Part shown: positions 1 to 6,058 of the stretch, piece by piece
How positions within the stretch are numbered: the first letter of the stretch is position 1
Layout: every line of letters starts with the position of its first letter
Origin: Actinomycetota bacterium
GTDB taxonomy: Bacteria > Actinomycetota > Thermoleophilia > Gaiellales > Gaiellaceae
Reading direction: 5' to 3'
Assembly (NCBI GenBank): GCA_013821525.1
Contig: JACDGR010000169.1
Coordinates: 1-7,195 of the forward strand
DNA: 7,195 nt
The notes under the pieces: generated by a model
Told to the model about the DNA's origin: nothing
Database searches by the model: none
The model's input: the letters and a program-made list of their open reading frames with translations, nothing else
Program-made: the position numbers and the translations under genes

Positions 1-546
1 CACCTTGGTCTTCTTCTTCTTGCCGGTCCCGGTCGTCTTCGAGATCTTGACGGGCTTGAAGAGCACGTACTGGCTCGGCGTCCCGACCTTCGCGCTCGCC
101 TGCACACGCGAGAGGAGCTGGTAGAGACTGCGAGTGGCGACCGGGCCCGACGCAGACGTCGATGGCGCGACGAGCGCCGGCTCCAGGTCGTACAGCTCGA
201 GCTGGGCGGTCGACCCGATGATCTTCGCCGCCTGAGCGATGTTGTGGACGCCGGCGAGCTGGATCGAGATCTGGTCTTTCCCCTGTTTGGTGATGATCGG
301 CTCGGACACGCCGAGCTTGTCGACGCGGTTGCGCATGATCGAGACCGAACGATCGAGGTCGCTTGCCGTCAACTGGTGACCCTTCGGCGGCTGCGCCTTC
401 AACACGTACTCCAGACCGCCCTGCAGATCGAGGCCCTGCTTGATCGGGCGATGCGCCGGCGAGCTCGGGATCGCGACCAGCACCACGCCCGCAAGAGCGA
501 GGACGATCAGCGCGACGAGGATCAGATGAGAGCGACGGGAGGACAA
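1..546 (-). CDS. secD: SecD, Sec translocon accessory subunit (N-terminal 182 residues, cut by window edge)
   Basis: SecD forms a membrane complex with SecF that uses the proton motive force to help pull preproteins through SecYEG on the outer face of the membrane. The visible N-terminal part has a short basic start, one hydrophobic membrane segment (about residues 8-26), then the family motif GLDLQGG (38-44), followed by the start of the external P1 domain with the conserved stretch MRNRVDKLGVSEP (71-83). The frame is open through base 1, so the rest of P1 and the remaining membrane helices lie outside the window. The start is TTG at 546-544: an in-frame TAA lies five codons upstream and no ATG or GTG falls between, while later GTG codons would cut the membrane segment. 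No clear ribosome binding site precedes it. It lies 23 bases after yajC, as expected for this operon. The last visible residues (170-182) form a lysine-rich patch. Identity is close to certain; the exact start is less so. Confidence 0.95.
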   Translation of the reverse strand, partial: MSSRRSHLILVALIVLALAGVVLVAIPSSPAHRPIKQGLDLQGGLEYVLKAQPPKGHQLTASDLDRSVSIMRNRVDKLGVSEPIITKQGKDQISIQLAGVHNIAQAAKIIGSTAQLELYDLEPALVAPSTSASGPVATRSLYQLLSRVQASAKVGTPSQYVLFKPVKISKTTGTGKKKKTKV

Positions 547-569
547 GCGGTGGACAGGTTAGCTTGGTT

Positions 570-920
570 TCAAGGAAGATCGGGATCCGGTTCCGCGCCG
601 CTCTCCCCCGCCGCCCGACCGGTTTCGGCAGAGGCCCGAGCCTCAGGCTCTGGTTCGACTTCGACCTCGATTTCGCGCGCCACGGCGGCTACGGCGCGGC
701 GATCGAGCGTCACCACCACGCCGGGTGCGATCTCCACCCGTAACTCGACGTCGCCCAGCTCGCGTACGGTCGCATGCAGTCCGCCGGCCGTGATGATCTC
801 GTCGCCCAGATCGATCGAATCCTGCATGGCCTCGTGCGAGCCACGCTTGCGGCGTGCCGGGATGACGAAGAGCAGCCAGACGGCGCCCAAGACGAGTACG
901 AGGATCAGGAATCCGCCCAC
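570..920 (-). CDS. yajC: YajC, preprotein translocase accessory subunit
   Basis: YajC is a small single-span membrane protein that associates with SecDF and SecYEG. The 116-residue product has an almost immediate hydrophobic helix (about residues 3-21), a basic cytoplasmic stretch ARRKR (22-26), then the typical small beta-rich domain with DLGDEIITAGGLHATV (37-52) and a VEIAPGVVV strand (62-70). The tail from about residue 83 is rich in Glu and Pro and looks disordered; this variable tail is common in the family. The GTG at 920-918 is chosen because it sits directly before the helix and has an AAAGG-type binding site about 4 bases upstream. The frame stays open much further upstream, but that part is antisense/out-of-frame sequence of tgt. 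The start lies inside the last codons of tgt (16-base overlap), which suggests translational coupling. Position between tgt and secD supports the call. Confidence 0.93.
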   Translation of the reverse strand: MGGFLILVLVLGAVWLLFVIPARRKRGSHEAMQDSIDLGDEIITAGGLHATVRELGDVELRVEIAPGVVVTLDRRAVAAVAREIEVEVEPEPEARASAETGRAAGESGAEPDPDLP

Positions 921-2020
921 GTGAGCCTTTCGATCGCAGAGCGCTTGTAGGAGGCAAACCCGCCGCGCACGATCGCCTCGCGGGCGCCACGGGTCAGCTC
1001 GAGCAGGAAGCGTAGATTGTGGACGGAGAGGAGGCGCAGACCGAGCACCTCGTTCTGGTTCACGAGGTGGCGGATGTACGCCCTGCTGAAGCGCGTGCAG
1101 GCGGGGCACGAGCAGTCCGCGTCGAGCGGCTCCGGGTCGCGTGCGAAGCGTGCGTTCTTCAGGTTGAGGCGTCCCTCCCACGTCAGCGCGCTCCCCGTGC
1201 GAGCGGTGCGGGTCGGAAGCACGCAGTCGAACATGTCGATGCCCGCTTCGATCACTTCGAGGATCCCCACCGGGTCGCCGATGCCCATGAAGTAGCGCGG
1301 CTTGGCGGACGGCAGCAGGGCCGTCGCCCAGTCGGTGACCTCGAACATTGCGTCGCGGTCCTCGCCGATCGCGAGCCCACCGATCGCGTTGCCGTCGAAA
1401 TCGAGGGCCGCGATCTCCTCGGTCGAGCGCCTGCGCAACTCGGGGTCGACGCCCCCCTGCGTGATCCCGAAACGCAACTGGCCCTCCGCACGCGGGGCGT
1501 GCCGCTGCCCAGCGGCCCACGCCGTCGTCCGGCGCACGGCCTCCTCGAGCTCACGCTGCGTCACGCCGGTCGCAGGCACCTGGTCGAGACACATCGCAAT
1601 GTCGCTGCCCAGGTTCGCCTGGATCTGCGCCGCGAGCTCGGGCGTGAAGTGGGTCGCTGCGCCGTCGTAGACGTTTCTGAACGTCACGCCTTCGTCGTCG
1701 ACCCGCGCGATCGTGTCGCGCAGTGAGAACACCTGGAATCCTCCGGAGTCGGTGAGGATCGGTCCGTCCCAACCCATGAATGCGTGCAAGCCGCCGAGGG
1801 ATCCGATCAGCTCATCACCCGGGCGGAAGTGCAGGTGGTAGGTGTTCCCGAGGAGAATCTGCGCGCCCAGGTCTCGCACCTCGTCGGGATGCAGGGTCTT
1901 GACCGTCGCCTTCGTCCCCACGGGCATGAACACCGGCGTCTCGATCGAGCCGTGTGCCGTGCGAAGCACACCGGCGCGCGCAGCGCCGTCACTCGAGACC
2001 ACCTCGAAGACGTCACTCAC
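905..2020 (-). CDS. tgt: tRNA-guanine transglycosylase (bacterial Tgt)
   Basis: Tgt exchanges guanine-34 in the anticodon of tRNAs for Asp, Asn, His and Tyr with the queuosine precursor preQ1. The 371-residue TIM-barrel protein has the usual family length. Visible signatures are LTDSGGFQVFSL (89-100) with active-site Asp91, MCLDQ (143-147), FGITQGG (184-190) and GGLAIGE (214-220) of the substrate pocket. FDCVLPTRTAR (264-274) carries the nucleophile Asp265. The zinc site is Cys303, Cys305, Cys308 and His334, spaced exactly as in the characterised enzymes (CxCx2C, then His 26 residues later). The start is the GTG at 2020-2018, which overlaps the queA stop as GTGA; this gives the normal N terminus, so the longer open frame upstream, which overlaps queA, is rejected. 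All catalytic and metal residues are intact. It is coupled to queA upstream and to yajC downstream. Confidence 0.97.
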   Translation of the reverse strand: MSDVFEVVSSDGAARAGVLRTAHGSIETPVFMPVGTKATVKTLHPDEVRDLGAQILLGNTYHLHFRPGDELIGSLGGLHAFMGWDGPILTDSGGFQVFSLRDTIARVDDEGVTFRNVYDGAATHFTPELAAQIQANLGSDIAMCLDQVPATGVTQRELEEAVRRTTAWAAGQRHAPRAEGQLRFGITQGGVDPELRRRSTEEIAALDFDGNAIGGLAIGEDRDAMFEVTDWATALLPSAKPRYFMGIGDPVGILEVIEAGIDMFDCVLPTRTARTGSALTWEGRLNLKNARFARDPEPLDADCSCPACTRFSRAYIRHLVNQNEVLGLRLLSVHNLRFLLELTRGAREAIVRGGFASYKRSAIERLTWADS

Positions 2021-2949
2021 TGGATCAACATCGCATCGCCGAATGAATAGAACCCGTAGCGCTGCTCGACGGCCAGGGCGTAGAGCCTCCGGACTTCCTC
2101 CACTCCTGCGAACGCCATCACGAGGGCGAGCAGCGTCGAGCGCGGCAGGTGGAAGTTCGTGAGCAGGCGATCGACGCGTCGGAACTCGAAGCCCGGCGTG
2201 ATGAAGAGCTCCGTGCGGCCCGAGAGCGACCCGCCGTGCGCCACCGTCTCGAGCGTACGCACCGTCGTCGTGCCGACGGCGAGCACCTGCGGCGCGGCCC
2301 GGATGCGCTCCCACGCCGCAGGGGTGACCGCGTAGCGCTCGCCGTGGATGTGGTGCTGCTCCACCACCTCGTCCTGCAACGGACGGAACGTGTCGAGGCC
2401 GACGTGCAGCGTCACGCGCTCGACCTCGAGCTGCTCGAGCAGCTGCGGTGTGAAATGGAGGCCCGCCGTCGGCGCAGCCGCCGAGCCGCGCTCGCGCGCA
2501 TAGACCGTCTGGTAGCGCTCAGCGTCCGCGAGCGGTGCCGTGATGTACGGCGGCAGGGGCACGTTCCCACCAGGCTCCCCAGCGAGTCGCACGCGCCAGC
2601 GGCCCTCGCCAAGATGCTCGAGCAGCTCGACCGGCCCGTAGCTGCGTCCGGGCTGCAGGCGACGTGTGGGGCGCGCGAGCGCCTCCCAGAGATCACCGTC
2701 GAGGTGCTCGAGCAGCAGCACCTCACCGCGCGGCGACTCGATCGGGATCCTCGCCGGCACGACCCGGGTGTCGTTGACGACCGCCAGGGTCTCGGGACGA
2801 AGCAGTGTAGGTAGCTCGCGGAAGACGGAATGCTCGACCGATCCGGTTGCGCGGTCGTAGACGAGCAGCCGCGAGTCGTCGCGCCGCTTCGCCGGATGCT
2901 GCGCGATCAGCTCAGGCGGCAGGTCGTAGTCGAGCTCCGAGGCCTCCAT
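2017..2949 (-). CDS. queA: S-adenosylmethionine:tRNA ribosyltransferase-isomerase (QueA)
   Basis: QueA moves and isomerises the ribosyl group of S-adenosylmethionine onto preQ1-modified tRNA to give epoxyqueuosine, the step after Tgt. The 310-residue protein starts with the family signature DYDLPPELIAQ (7-17) and continues with NDTRVVPARI (59-68) and LPPYI (132-136). The strongest motif is RYQTVYA...GSAAAPTAGLHFT (145-167), followed by LHVGLDTFRP (181-190), VGTTTVRTLE (225-234) and TNFHLPRSTL (264-273). It is somewhat shorter than the usual 340-356 residues; the missing length lies mainly in loops of the middle beta-barrel part (after residue 68 and around 114-131), while core motifs are intact. 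ATG at 2949-2947 is chosen because homology begins there; 48 further upstream in-frame codons show no QueA-like sequence. No Shine-Dalgarno is visible, so a leaderless transcript is possible. It is the first gene of the minus-strand operon in this window. Confidence 0.96.
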   Translation of the reverse strand: MEASELDYDLPPELIAQHPAKRRDDSRLLVYDRATGSVEHSVFRELPTLLRPETLAVVNDTRVVPARIPIESPRGEVLLLEHLDGDLWEALARPTRRLQPGRSYGPVELLEHLGEGRWRVRLAGEPGGNVPLPPYITAPLADAERYQTVYARERGSAAAPTAGLHFTPQLLEQLEVERVTLHVGLDTFRPLQDEVVEQHHIHGERYAVTPAAWERIRAAPQVLAVGTTTVRTLETVAHGGSLSGRTELFITPGFEFRRVDRLLTNFHLPRSTLLALVMAFAGVEEVRRLYALAVEQRYGFYSFGDAMLIQ

Positions 2950-2958
2950 CCGGTGCGG

Positions 2959-2990
2959 ACGGTAGCGTCGGTAAGCATGGTGGAAGTCAA
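2959..2990 (-). promoter_or_regulatory. Possible promoter for the queA operon (weak)
   Basis: On the minus strand a TTGACT hexamer (plus positions 2985-2990), close to the sigma-70-type -35 consensus, is followed 20 bases later by TACCGT (2959-2964), which fits a loose TAnnnT -10. The -10 ends 9 bases before the queA ATG, which would give a leaderless or nearly leaderless message and would agree with the missing ribosome binding site. The spacer is longer than the usual 16-19 bases, so this is only a candidate. It lies inside the first codons of the divergent small gene if that gene starts at 2977. Confidence 0.25.
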
Positions 2991-3336
2991 TCGCGCCCGG
3001 TTCGGCCAGCCCGAGCTGCGGGACGCTCAGCCGAGCACGACACGGTTCGACGACCTGCAGATCCGCGCCGCCATGACGGAGACGCTGCGCCAACAGGCAG
3101 CTCCCATCTCGCGGCGGCTCGCGGAGGTCAAGGGCCTATCGAACAACGCGATCCGCCGCCTCGAGTCGATCGAGCAGACGATCGAGTCGGAACGGAACGC
3201 CCGCGTCGATGACCTGACGGTGCTCGTCGAGCTCCTCACCGAAGGCTGGCGAGCAATGAACCTGCGGCTCGAGCGGATCGAAGCCGCGCTCGAACGACAG
3301 CCGTCGAACGTCGTTCCGATCCGCGAATCCGCATAG
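2977..3336 (+). CDS. Small predicted coiled-coil protein of unknown function
   Basis: I do not recognise this family. The 119-residue product has no signal peptide, membrane segment or cysteine. From about residue 34 to 108 it is highly charged (Arg, Glu) with hydrophobic residues at alternating 3/4 spacing, for example Ile44, Leu48, Val51, Leu62, Ile65, Ile69, Val77, Leu80, Val84, Leu87, Trp91, Met94, Leu98, Ile101 and Leu105, which is the pattern of a long parallel or antiparallel coiled coil. The final residues (109-119) look like a flexible tail. Third codon positions are mostly G or C, as in the neighbouring real genes, which argues that it is translated. ATG 2977 is preferred because the frame keeps coding-like usage from there; an ATG at 3073 would give an 87-residue coiled-coil-only protein. 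Neither start has a strong ribosome binding site. It is divergent from queA and convergent with the kinase gene, so it is probably monocistronic. Confidence 0.7.
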   Translation: MVEVNRARFGQPELRDAQPSTTRFDDLQIRAAMTETLRQQAAPISRRLAEVKGLSNNAIRRLESIEQTIESERNARVDDLTVLVELLTEGWRAMNLRLERIEAALERQPSNVVPIRESA

Positions 3337-3376
3337 CGCCCGCCGCGCTCACCGGCCGACATCCCACGCGACAGTT
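3337..3376. other. Convergent intergenic gap without visible terminator
   Basis: These 40 bases separate the stop codon of the plus-strand coiled-coil gene from the stop codon of the minus-strand kinase gene. Convergent gene ends often carry a shared bidirectional terminator, but I find no good hairpin followed by a T run on either strand. Termination here may be factor-dependent or lie inside the coding ends. Confidence 0.5.
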
Positions 3377-4756
3377 CTAGCCCGCCGGCAACACGAGCTC
3401 GAAGCGTGAGCCCTTACCGACCTCCGACTCGAGGTCGATCCGGCCGCCGAGCGCGGTCGACAGCTCCTTCGCGATGGCGAGCCCGAGCCCGGTGCCGTTG
3501 CTCGACTCCGAGACGAACGGCCGGAAGAGCCGCTCCCGCTTCTCGCGCGGTATCCCCGGTCCCGAGTCGGCGATCGCCACGCGCACGTTGCCGTTCTGCT
3601 GGGCGAGACCGAGCGTGATGCGCCCGCCGTCGGGTGTCGCGTGAAACGCGTTTGACAGCAAGTTGCCGACAACCTGCAGAACCCGGTCACCGTCGGAGGT
3701 GATGACCGGCCGGTCGACGAGCTCGCGCGTGTAGTCGATGTCCCGGCGCCGCGCCTCGTCCGTGTAGGTCTCGTACGCCTGGTCGAGGAGCGCAGCCATG
3801 TCGACCTCCTCACGCGTGACCGTGAACCGGTGCGTGTCGAGCTTTGCGAGGTCGAGGATGTCTCCGACAAGCCGCTCGAGCCTCGTGGCCTCTGCCTCGA
3901 CCGTCTCGAGGGACGCATGCTCCAGGGCGGGGTCGTCTTTAAAACCTTCGAGCAGCGCGGAGATGTGGCCGCGGATCGCGGTCAGCGGCGTCCGGAGCTC
4001 GTGCGACACCGACATCAGGAAGTTGCGCTCCATCATCTCGACCTCGGCCAGCCGGCCGGCCATCTCCCCGAAGCGGTCGCTCAGATGCCCGAGCTCGCCC
4101 GGCGCCTTCTTCGGCACCTCGACCGCGTAGTTTCCCGCCGCGACCTCGTCGGCCGCGCGTGAGAGCTGCAGCACAGGCCGCACGAGGCGGCGCGAGAGGT
4201 ACCAGGCAAGGAGCGCGGCCACCACCAGGCCGAGCAGTCCGGCGAGCGCGAGTCGCGTGAGCAGGCCCGACACGCGATGGCGGATGTCGGTCTTCGGCGT
4301 GGCGACGACGATCGCACCGATCGACTGGCTCCCGAGCCTGATCGGATTCGCGACGGCGAGGAACGTGCGCTTGGCACCGGGGGGTTTGAACTCGAAGGTG
4401 AGGGCGCGCCCGGACTGCCAATTGATCGTCGTCACGGGCAGGCGCCTCAGGTCGGATGGCTGCCCCGGGAACGGCCGTCGCGGCCCGACGAAGTAGATGC
4501 TGTCGCCGGTTGCCTGCTGGAGCTTCTTCGCGGCGAAGGTCGGTGCGCTCCTGTCTTTGGCATTGCCGTAGCTCGCCTCGACTGCGGATGAATAGAGCGC
4601 GGCGATCCCGTTTGCCTCGCGGGTCAGCCCCGTGAGCGTCTGGTCGTGCGAGAAGTCCTCGAAGAGGCGAACCGCGATCAAGGTCGTGACGACCCCGGCG
4701 AGCGCGATCCCGGCGAGGAAGAGAAGCGGCAGCCGAATGCGCAGCGAGCCGAACAT
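3377..4756 (-). CDS. Membrane sensor histidine kinase
   Basis: This is the sensor of a two-component system; it would autophosphorylate on His and pass the phosphate to the regulator encoded just upstream. The 459-residue order is: first membrane helix (about 9-31), external sensor region (about 32-165), second membrane helix (about 167-188), HAMP linker (about 189-241), then the dimerisation/phosphoacceptor domain with SHELRTPLTAIRGH (251-264) and phosphorylated His252. The ATP-binding domain has an N box NLLSNAFHATPDGG (365-378), G1 box DSGPGIP (397-403), F box LFRPFV (410-415) and G2 box GTGLGLAIAK (421-430). All catalytic motifs are intact. The external domain ends with ANPIRLGSQSIGAIVVATP (136-154), which recalls Cache-type sensor strands, but that fold call is tentative and no ligand can be named. 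ATG 4756-4754 begins 6 bases after the regulator stop, so the two are co-translated. The architecture resembles the BaeS/MprB class. Confidence 0.95.
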   Translation of the reverse strand: MFGSLRIRLPLLFLAGIALAGVVTTLIAVRLFEDFSHDQTLTGLTREANGIAALYSSAVEASYGNAKDRSAPTFAAKKLQQATGDSIYFVGPRRPFPGQPSDLRRLPVTTINWQSGRALTFEFKPPGAKRTFLAVANPIRLGSQSIGAIVVATPKTDIRHRVSGLLTRLALAGLLGLVVAALLAWYLSRRLVRPVLQLSRAADEVAAGNYAVEVPKKAPGELGHLSDRFGEMAGRLAEVEMMERNFLMSVSHELRTPLTAIRGHISALLEGFKDDPALEHASLETVEAEATRLERLVGDILDLAKLDTHRFTVTREEVDMAALLDQAYETYTDEARRRDIDYTRELVDRPVITSDGDRVLQVVGNLLSNAFHATPDGGRITLGLAQQNGNVRVAIADSGPGIPREKRERLFRPFVSESSNGTGLGLAIAKELSTALGGRIDLESEVGKGSRFELVLPAG

Positions 4757-4762
4757 GACGAG

Positions 4763-5479
4763 CTACGCCTTCGTCGTTTCCTTGCGCGAATCCTTTGCCG
4801 GCGAGACCTTGTACCCGACCCCCCACACCGTGACGATCGGCGAGGCCTCACCCAGCTTGCGGCGCAACTGGCGAACGTGCACGTCGACCGTCCGCGTGTC
4901 GCCGGCAAAGGTGTAGCCCCAGACGCGCTCGAGGAGCTGGTCGCGGGTCAGCACGAGCCCGCGGTGGTCGAGCAGCTCCCAGAGGAGGTCGAACTCCTTC
5001 GGCGCGAGCTGCACCTCTTCCTCGGCGACCCGCACCTCTCGCCTGCCTGCGTCGACCCGCAGGTCGCCGTGGATGATCTGCTCGCTCTCGCGCTCGCGGC
5101 GCTCGGGTGTCGCCCTGCGCAGCACGGACTTGACACGCGCAACGAGCTCGCGCGGATTGAACGGCTTCGTCAGATAGTCGTCGGCGCCGACCTCGAGCCC
5201 GATGATCTTGTCGACATCCTCGTCGCGTGCAGTCAGCATCAGGATCGGCACGTCACTCGTCTGGCGGATGCGCTTGCAGACCTCGATGCCGTCGATGTCG
5301 GGCAGCATCAGATCGAGCACGATCAGCCCGGGCATCTGCGCCGCGACCTGCGCGAGCGCCTCCGTGCCGTTCGAGGCCGTGCGAACCCCGTACCCGGCGT
5401 TCTTGAGGTAGAGGGATACGAACGAGGCGATCGAGCTCTCGTCCTCGACCACCAGGATGTTCGGCGCCTGCGCGCTCAC
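4763..5479 (-). CDS. OmpR/PhoB-family DNA-binding response regulator
   Basis: This cytoplasmic regulator would be phosphorylated by the kinase encoded directly downstream and then bind promoters. The 238-residue protein has a receiver domain (about 6-118) with acidic pocket Glu12/Asp13, phospho-acceptor Asp56 in IVLDLMLPDIDG, switch residue Thr83 in MLTAR, Tyr102 and Lys105 in DDYLTKPF. After a charged linker comes a winged-helix DNA-binding domain (about 135-232) with LAPKEFDLLWELL, the RDQLLERVWGY segment, the recognition-helix region TRTVDVHVRQLRRKL and the terminal wing VWGVGYKV. All key residues are present, so it should respond to phosphorylation. The start is GTG at 5479-5477, one base after the stop of the secreted-protein gene, which strongly suggests translational coupling in a three-gene operon. 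Its targets are unknown; autoregulation and control of the divergent antiporter are plausible from layout only. Confidence 0.96.
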   Translation of the reverse strand: MSAQAPNILVVEDESSIASFVSLYLKNAGYGVRTASNGTEALAQVAAQMPGLIVLDLMLPDIDGIEVCKRIRQTSDVPILMLTARDEDVDKIIGLEVGADDYLTKPFNPRELVARVKSVLRRATPERRERESEQIIHGDLRVDAGRREVRVAEEEVQLAPKEFDLLWELLDHRGLVLTRDQLLERVWGYTFAGDTRTVDVHVRQLRRKLGEASPIVTVWGVGYKVSPAKDSRKETTKA

Positions 5480-5480
5480 G

Positions 5481-5999
5481 TTACGGCCCCGCTGGCAGAG
5501 GCTGCAGGCCGAAGGTGAGCACCTTCGGAAGAAGCGGCGAGACGGGCGCCGGTTGCACCGGCTGCCACTTCCCGTTGTCGATCGCGTAGTACCCGTCGTC
5601 GAGCAGCGTCGGATCGCCGGCCAGCGATGCCTTGCCGACGCCGACCGCCGTCAGGTCGATCCCGACCCCGTTGCTGATCGTGAACTTGTACTTCCCGCCC
5701 GAGAAGCGAAAATGGATGTTCTTGCCGATGTAGTAGGTGACGCCCGGTTCGGTCGAGAGGCGAATCTTCTCGGCGCCGCTCACCTGAGCGACCAGATTGT
5801 CGTCCAAGTTGGCGTCGGCCACCTTCAAGGTGCCGCTGTCGATCTGGCCCCAGATTGCGCCCCGTGTGCCCGTGATCGTCGCCTTGGTAGCGTCGACCGA
5901 GCGCAGTTCAAGGATGCCGTCGCCGGTCGTGCGCGCGCCGGCCAGAGCCGCAGGAGCGACCACTAGAGCCAAGAGCACGATGAGTAGAGGCCTCCGCAT
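5481..5999 (-). CDS. Secreted protein of unknown family, first gene of the two-component operon
   Basis: I do not recognise a named family. The 172-residue product begins with a textbook signal peptide: basic MRRP, a hydrophobic core (5-19) and a cleavage site after AlaLeuAla (18-20). There is no lipobox cysteine and no cysteine at all, so it is probably released or loosely held outside the membrane. The mature part looks beta-rich, with alternating polar and hydrophobic residues and many glycines, for example ITGTRGAIWGQID (42-54), IHFRFSGGKYKFTI (95-108) and GVGIDLTAVGVGKASL (111-126). It ends in a Pro-rich tail (from about 147) after DDGYYAIDNGKWQPV. ATG 5999-5997 is chosen; a TTG two codons upstream is in frame but adds nothing. 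Neither has a clear ribosome binding site. Its stop is one base before the regulator start, so it is co-expressed with the sensor pair and may bind the signal or modulate the kinase outside the cell. That role is inference. Confidence 0.85.
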   Translation of the reverse strand: MRRPLLIVLLALVVAPAALAGARTTGDGILELRSVDATKATITGTRGAIWGQIDSGTLKVADANLDDNLVAQVSGAEKIRLSTEPGVTYYIGKNIHFRFSGGKYKFTISNGVGIDLTAVGVGKASLAGDPTLLDDGYYAIDNGKWQPVQPAPVSPLLPKVLTFGLQPLPAGP

Positions 6000-6024
6000 T
6001 GGCAACGTCAGTGTTGTTCACCGA

Positions 6025-6030
6025 ATTATG
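6025..6030 (-). promoter_or_regulatory. Candidate -10 element for the secreted-protein/regulator/kinase operon
   Basis: Read on the minus strand this is CATAAT, one mismatch from TATAAT. It ends 25 bases before the ATG at 5999, which would place a transcription start about 18 bases upstream of the start codon. No good -35 hexamer is seen at the usual spacing, so an activator could be needed. This is a weak call. Confidence 0.35.
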
Positions 6031-6049
6031 CCCTGAATGAGCGAAAGGT

Positions 6050-6055
6050 AAGGAG
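6050..6055 (+). promoter_or_regulatory. Ribosome binding site that fixes the antiporter start
   Basis: AAGGAG matches the Shine-Dalgarno core perfectly and is by far the clearest binding site in the window. It is followed after 3 bases by the TTG at 6059-6061. The spacing is tight, but an in-frame TGA at 6038-6040 rules out any earlier start and no other start codon lies between, so it supports the TTG. Confidence 0.75.
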
Positions 6056-6058
6056 TTT

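Larger units (their letters stand above)
6000..6058. promoter_or_regulatory. Divergent promoter region between the two-component operon and the antiporter gene
   Basis: Only 59 bases separate the two divergent start codons, and the region is visibly richer in A and T than the genes. It must hold the promoters of both transcripts unless these lie inside the genes. Small repeats are present: an inverted pair CAAC/GTTG (6003-6006 and 6013-6016) and a repeated GAAT element (6023-6026 and 6035-6038, 12 bases apart). These could be regulator sites, but all are short enough to occur by chance. Confidence 0.6.

Noticed and set aside
244..924. A 226-codon plus-strand open frame opposite secD and yajC.
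   Set aside because: Both secD and yajC are certain on the other strand and the translated product is Arg/Ser/Thr-rich without domain signals.
921..1520. In-frame upstream extension of the yajC frame to 316 codons.
   Set aside because: The extra part overlaps tgt in another frame, is Arg/Pro-rich and would bury the N-terminal membrane helix; GTG 920 has a binding site.
2950..3093. In-frame upstream extension of queA by 48 codons.
   Set aside because: QueA homology starts at the ATG at 2949; the extension overlaps the divergent coiled-coil gene and matches no family N terminus.
3337..3376. Possible shared terminator between convergent genes.
   Set aside because: No stable inverted repeat with a T run could be found on either strand.
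4646..5518. A 290-codon plus-strand open frame opposite the response regulator.
   Set aside because: The regulator is complete with all catalytic residues; the opposite frame shows only biased Arg/Asp/Leu composition.
6003..6005. TTG start for the secreted protein, two codons before the chosen ATG.
   Set aside because: It adds only two residues, has no binding site, and ATG directly followed by the basic Arg-Arg makes a normal signal peptide.
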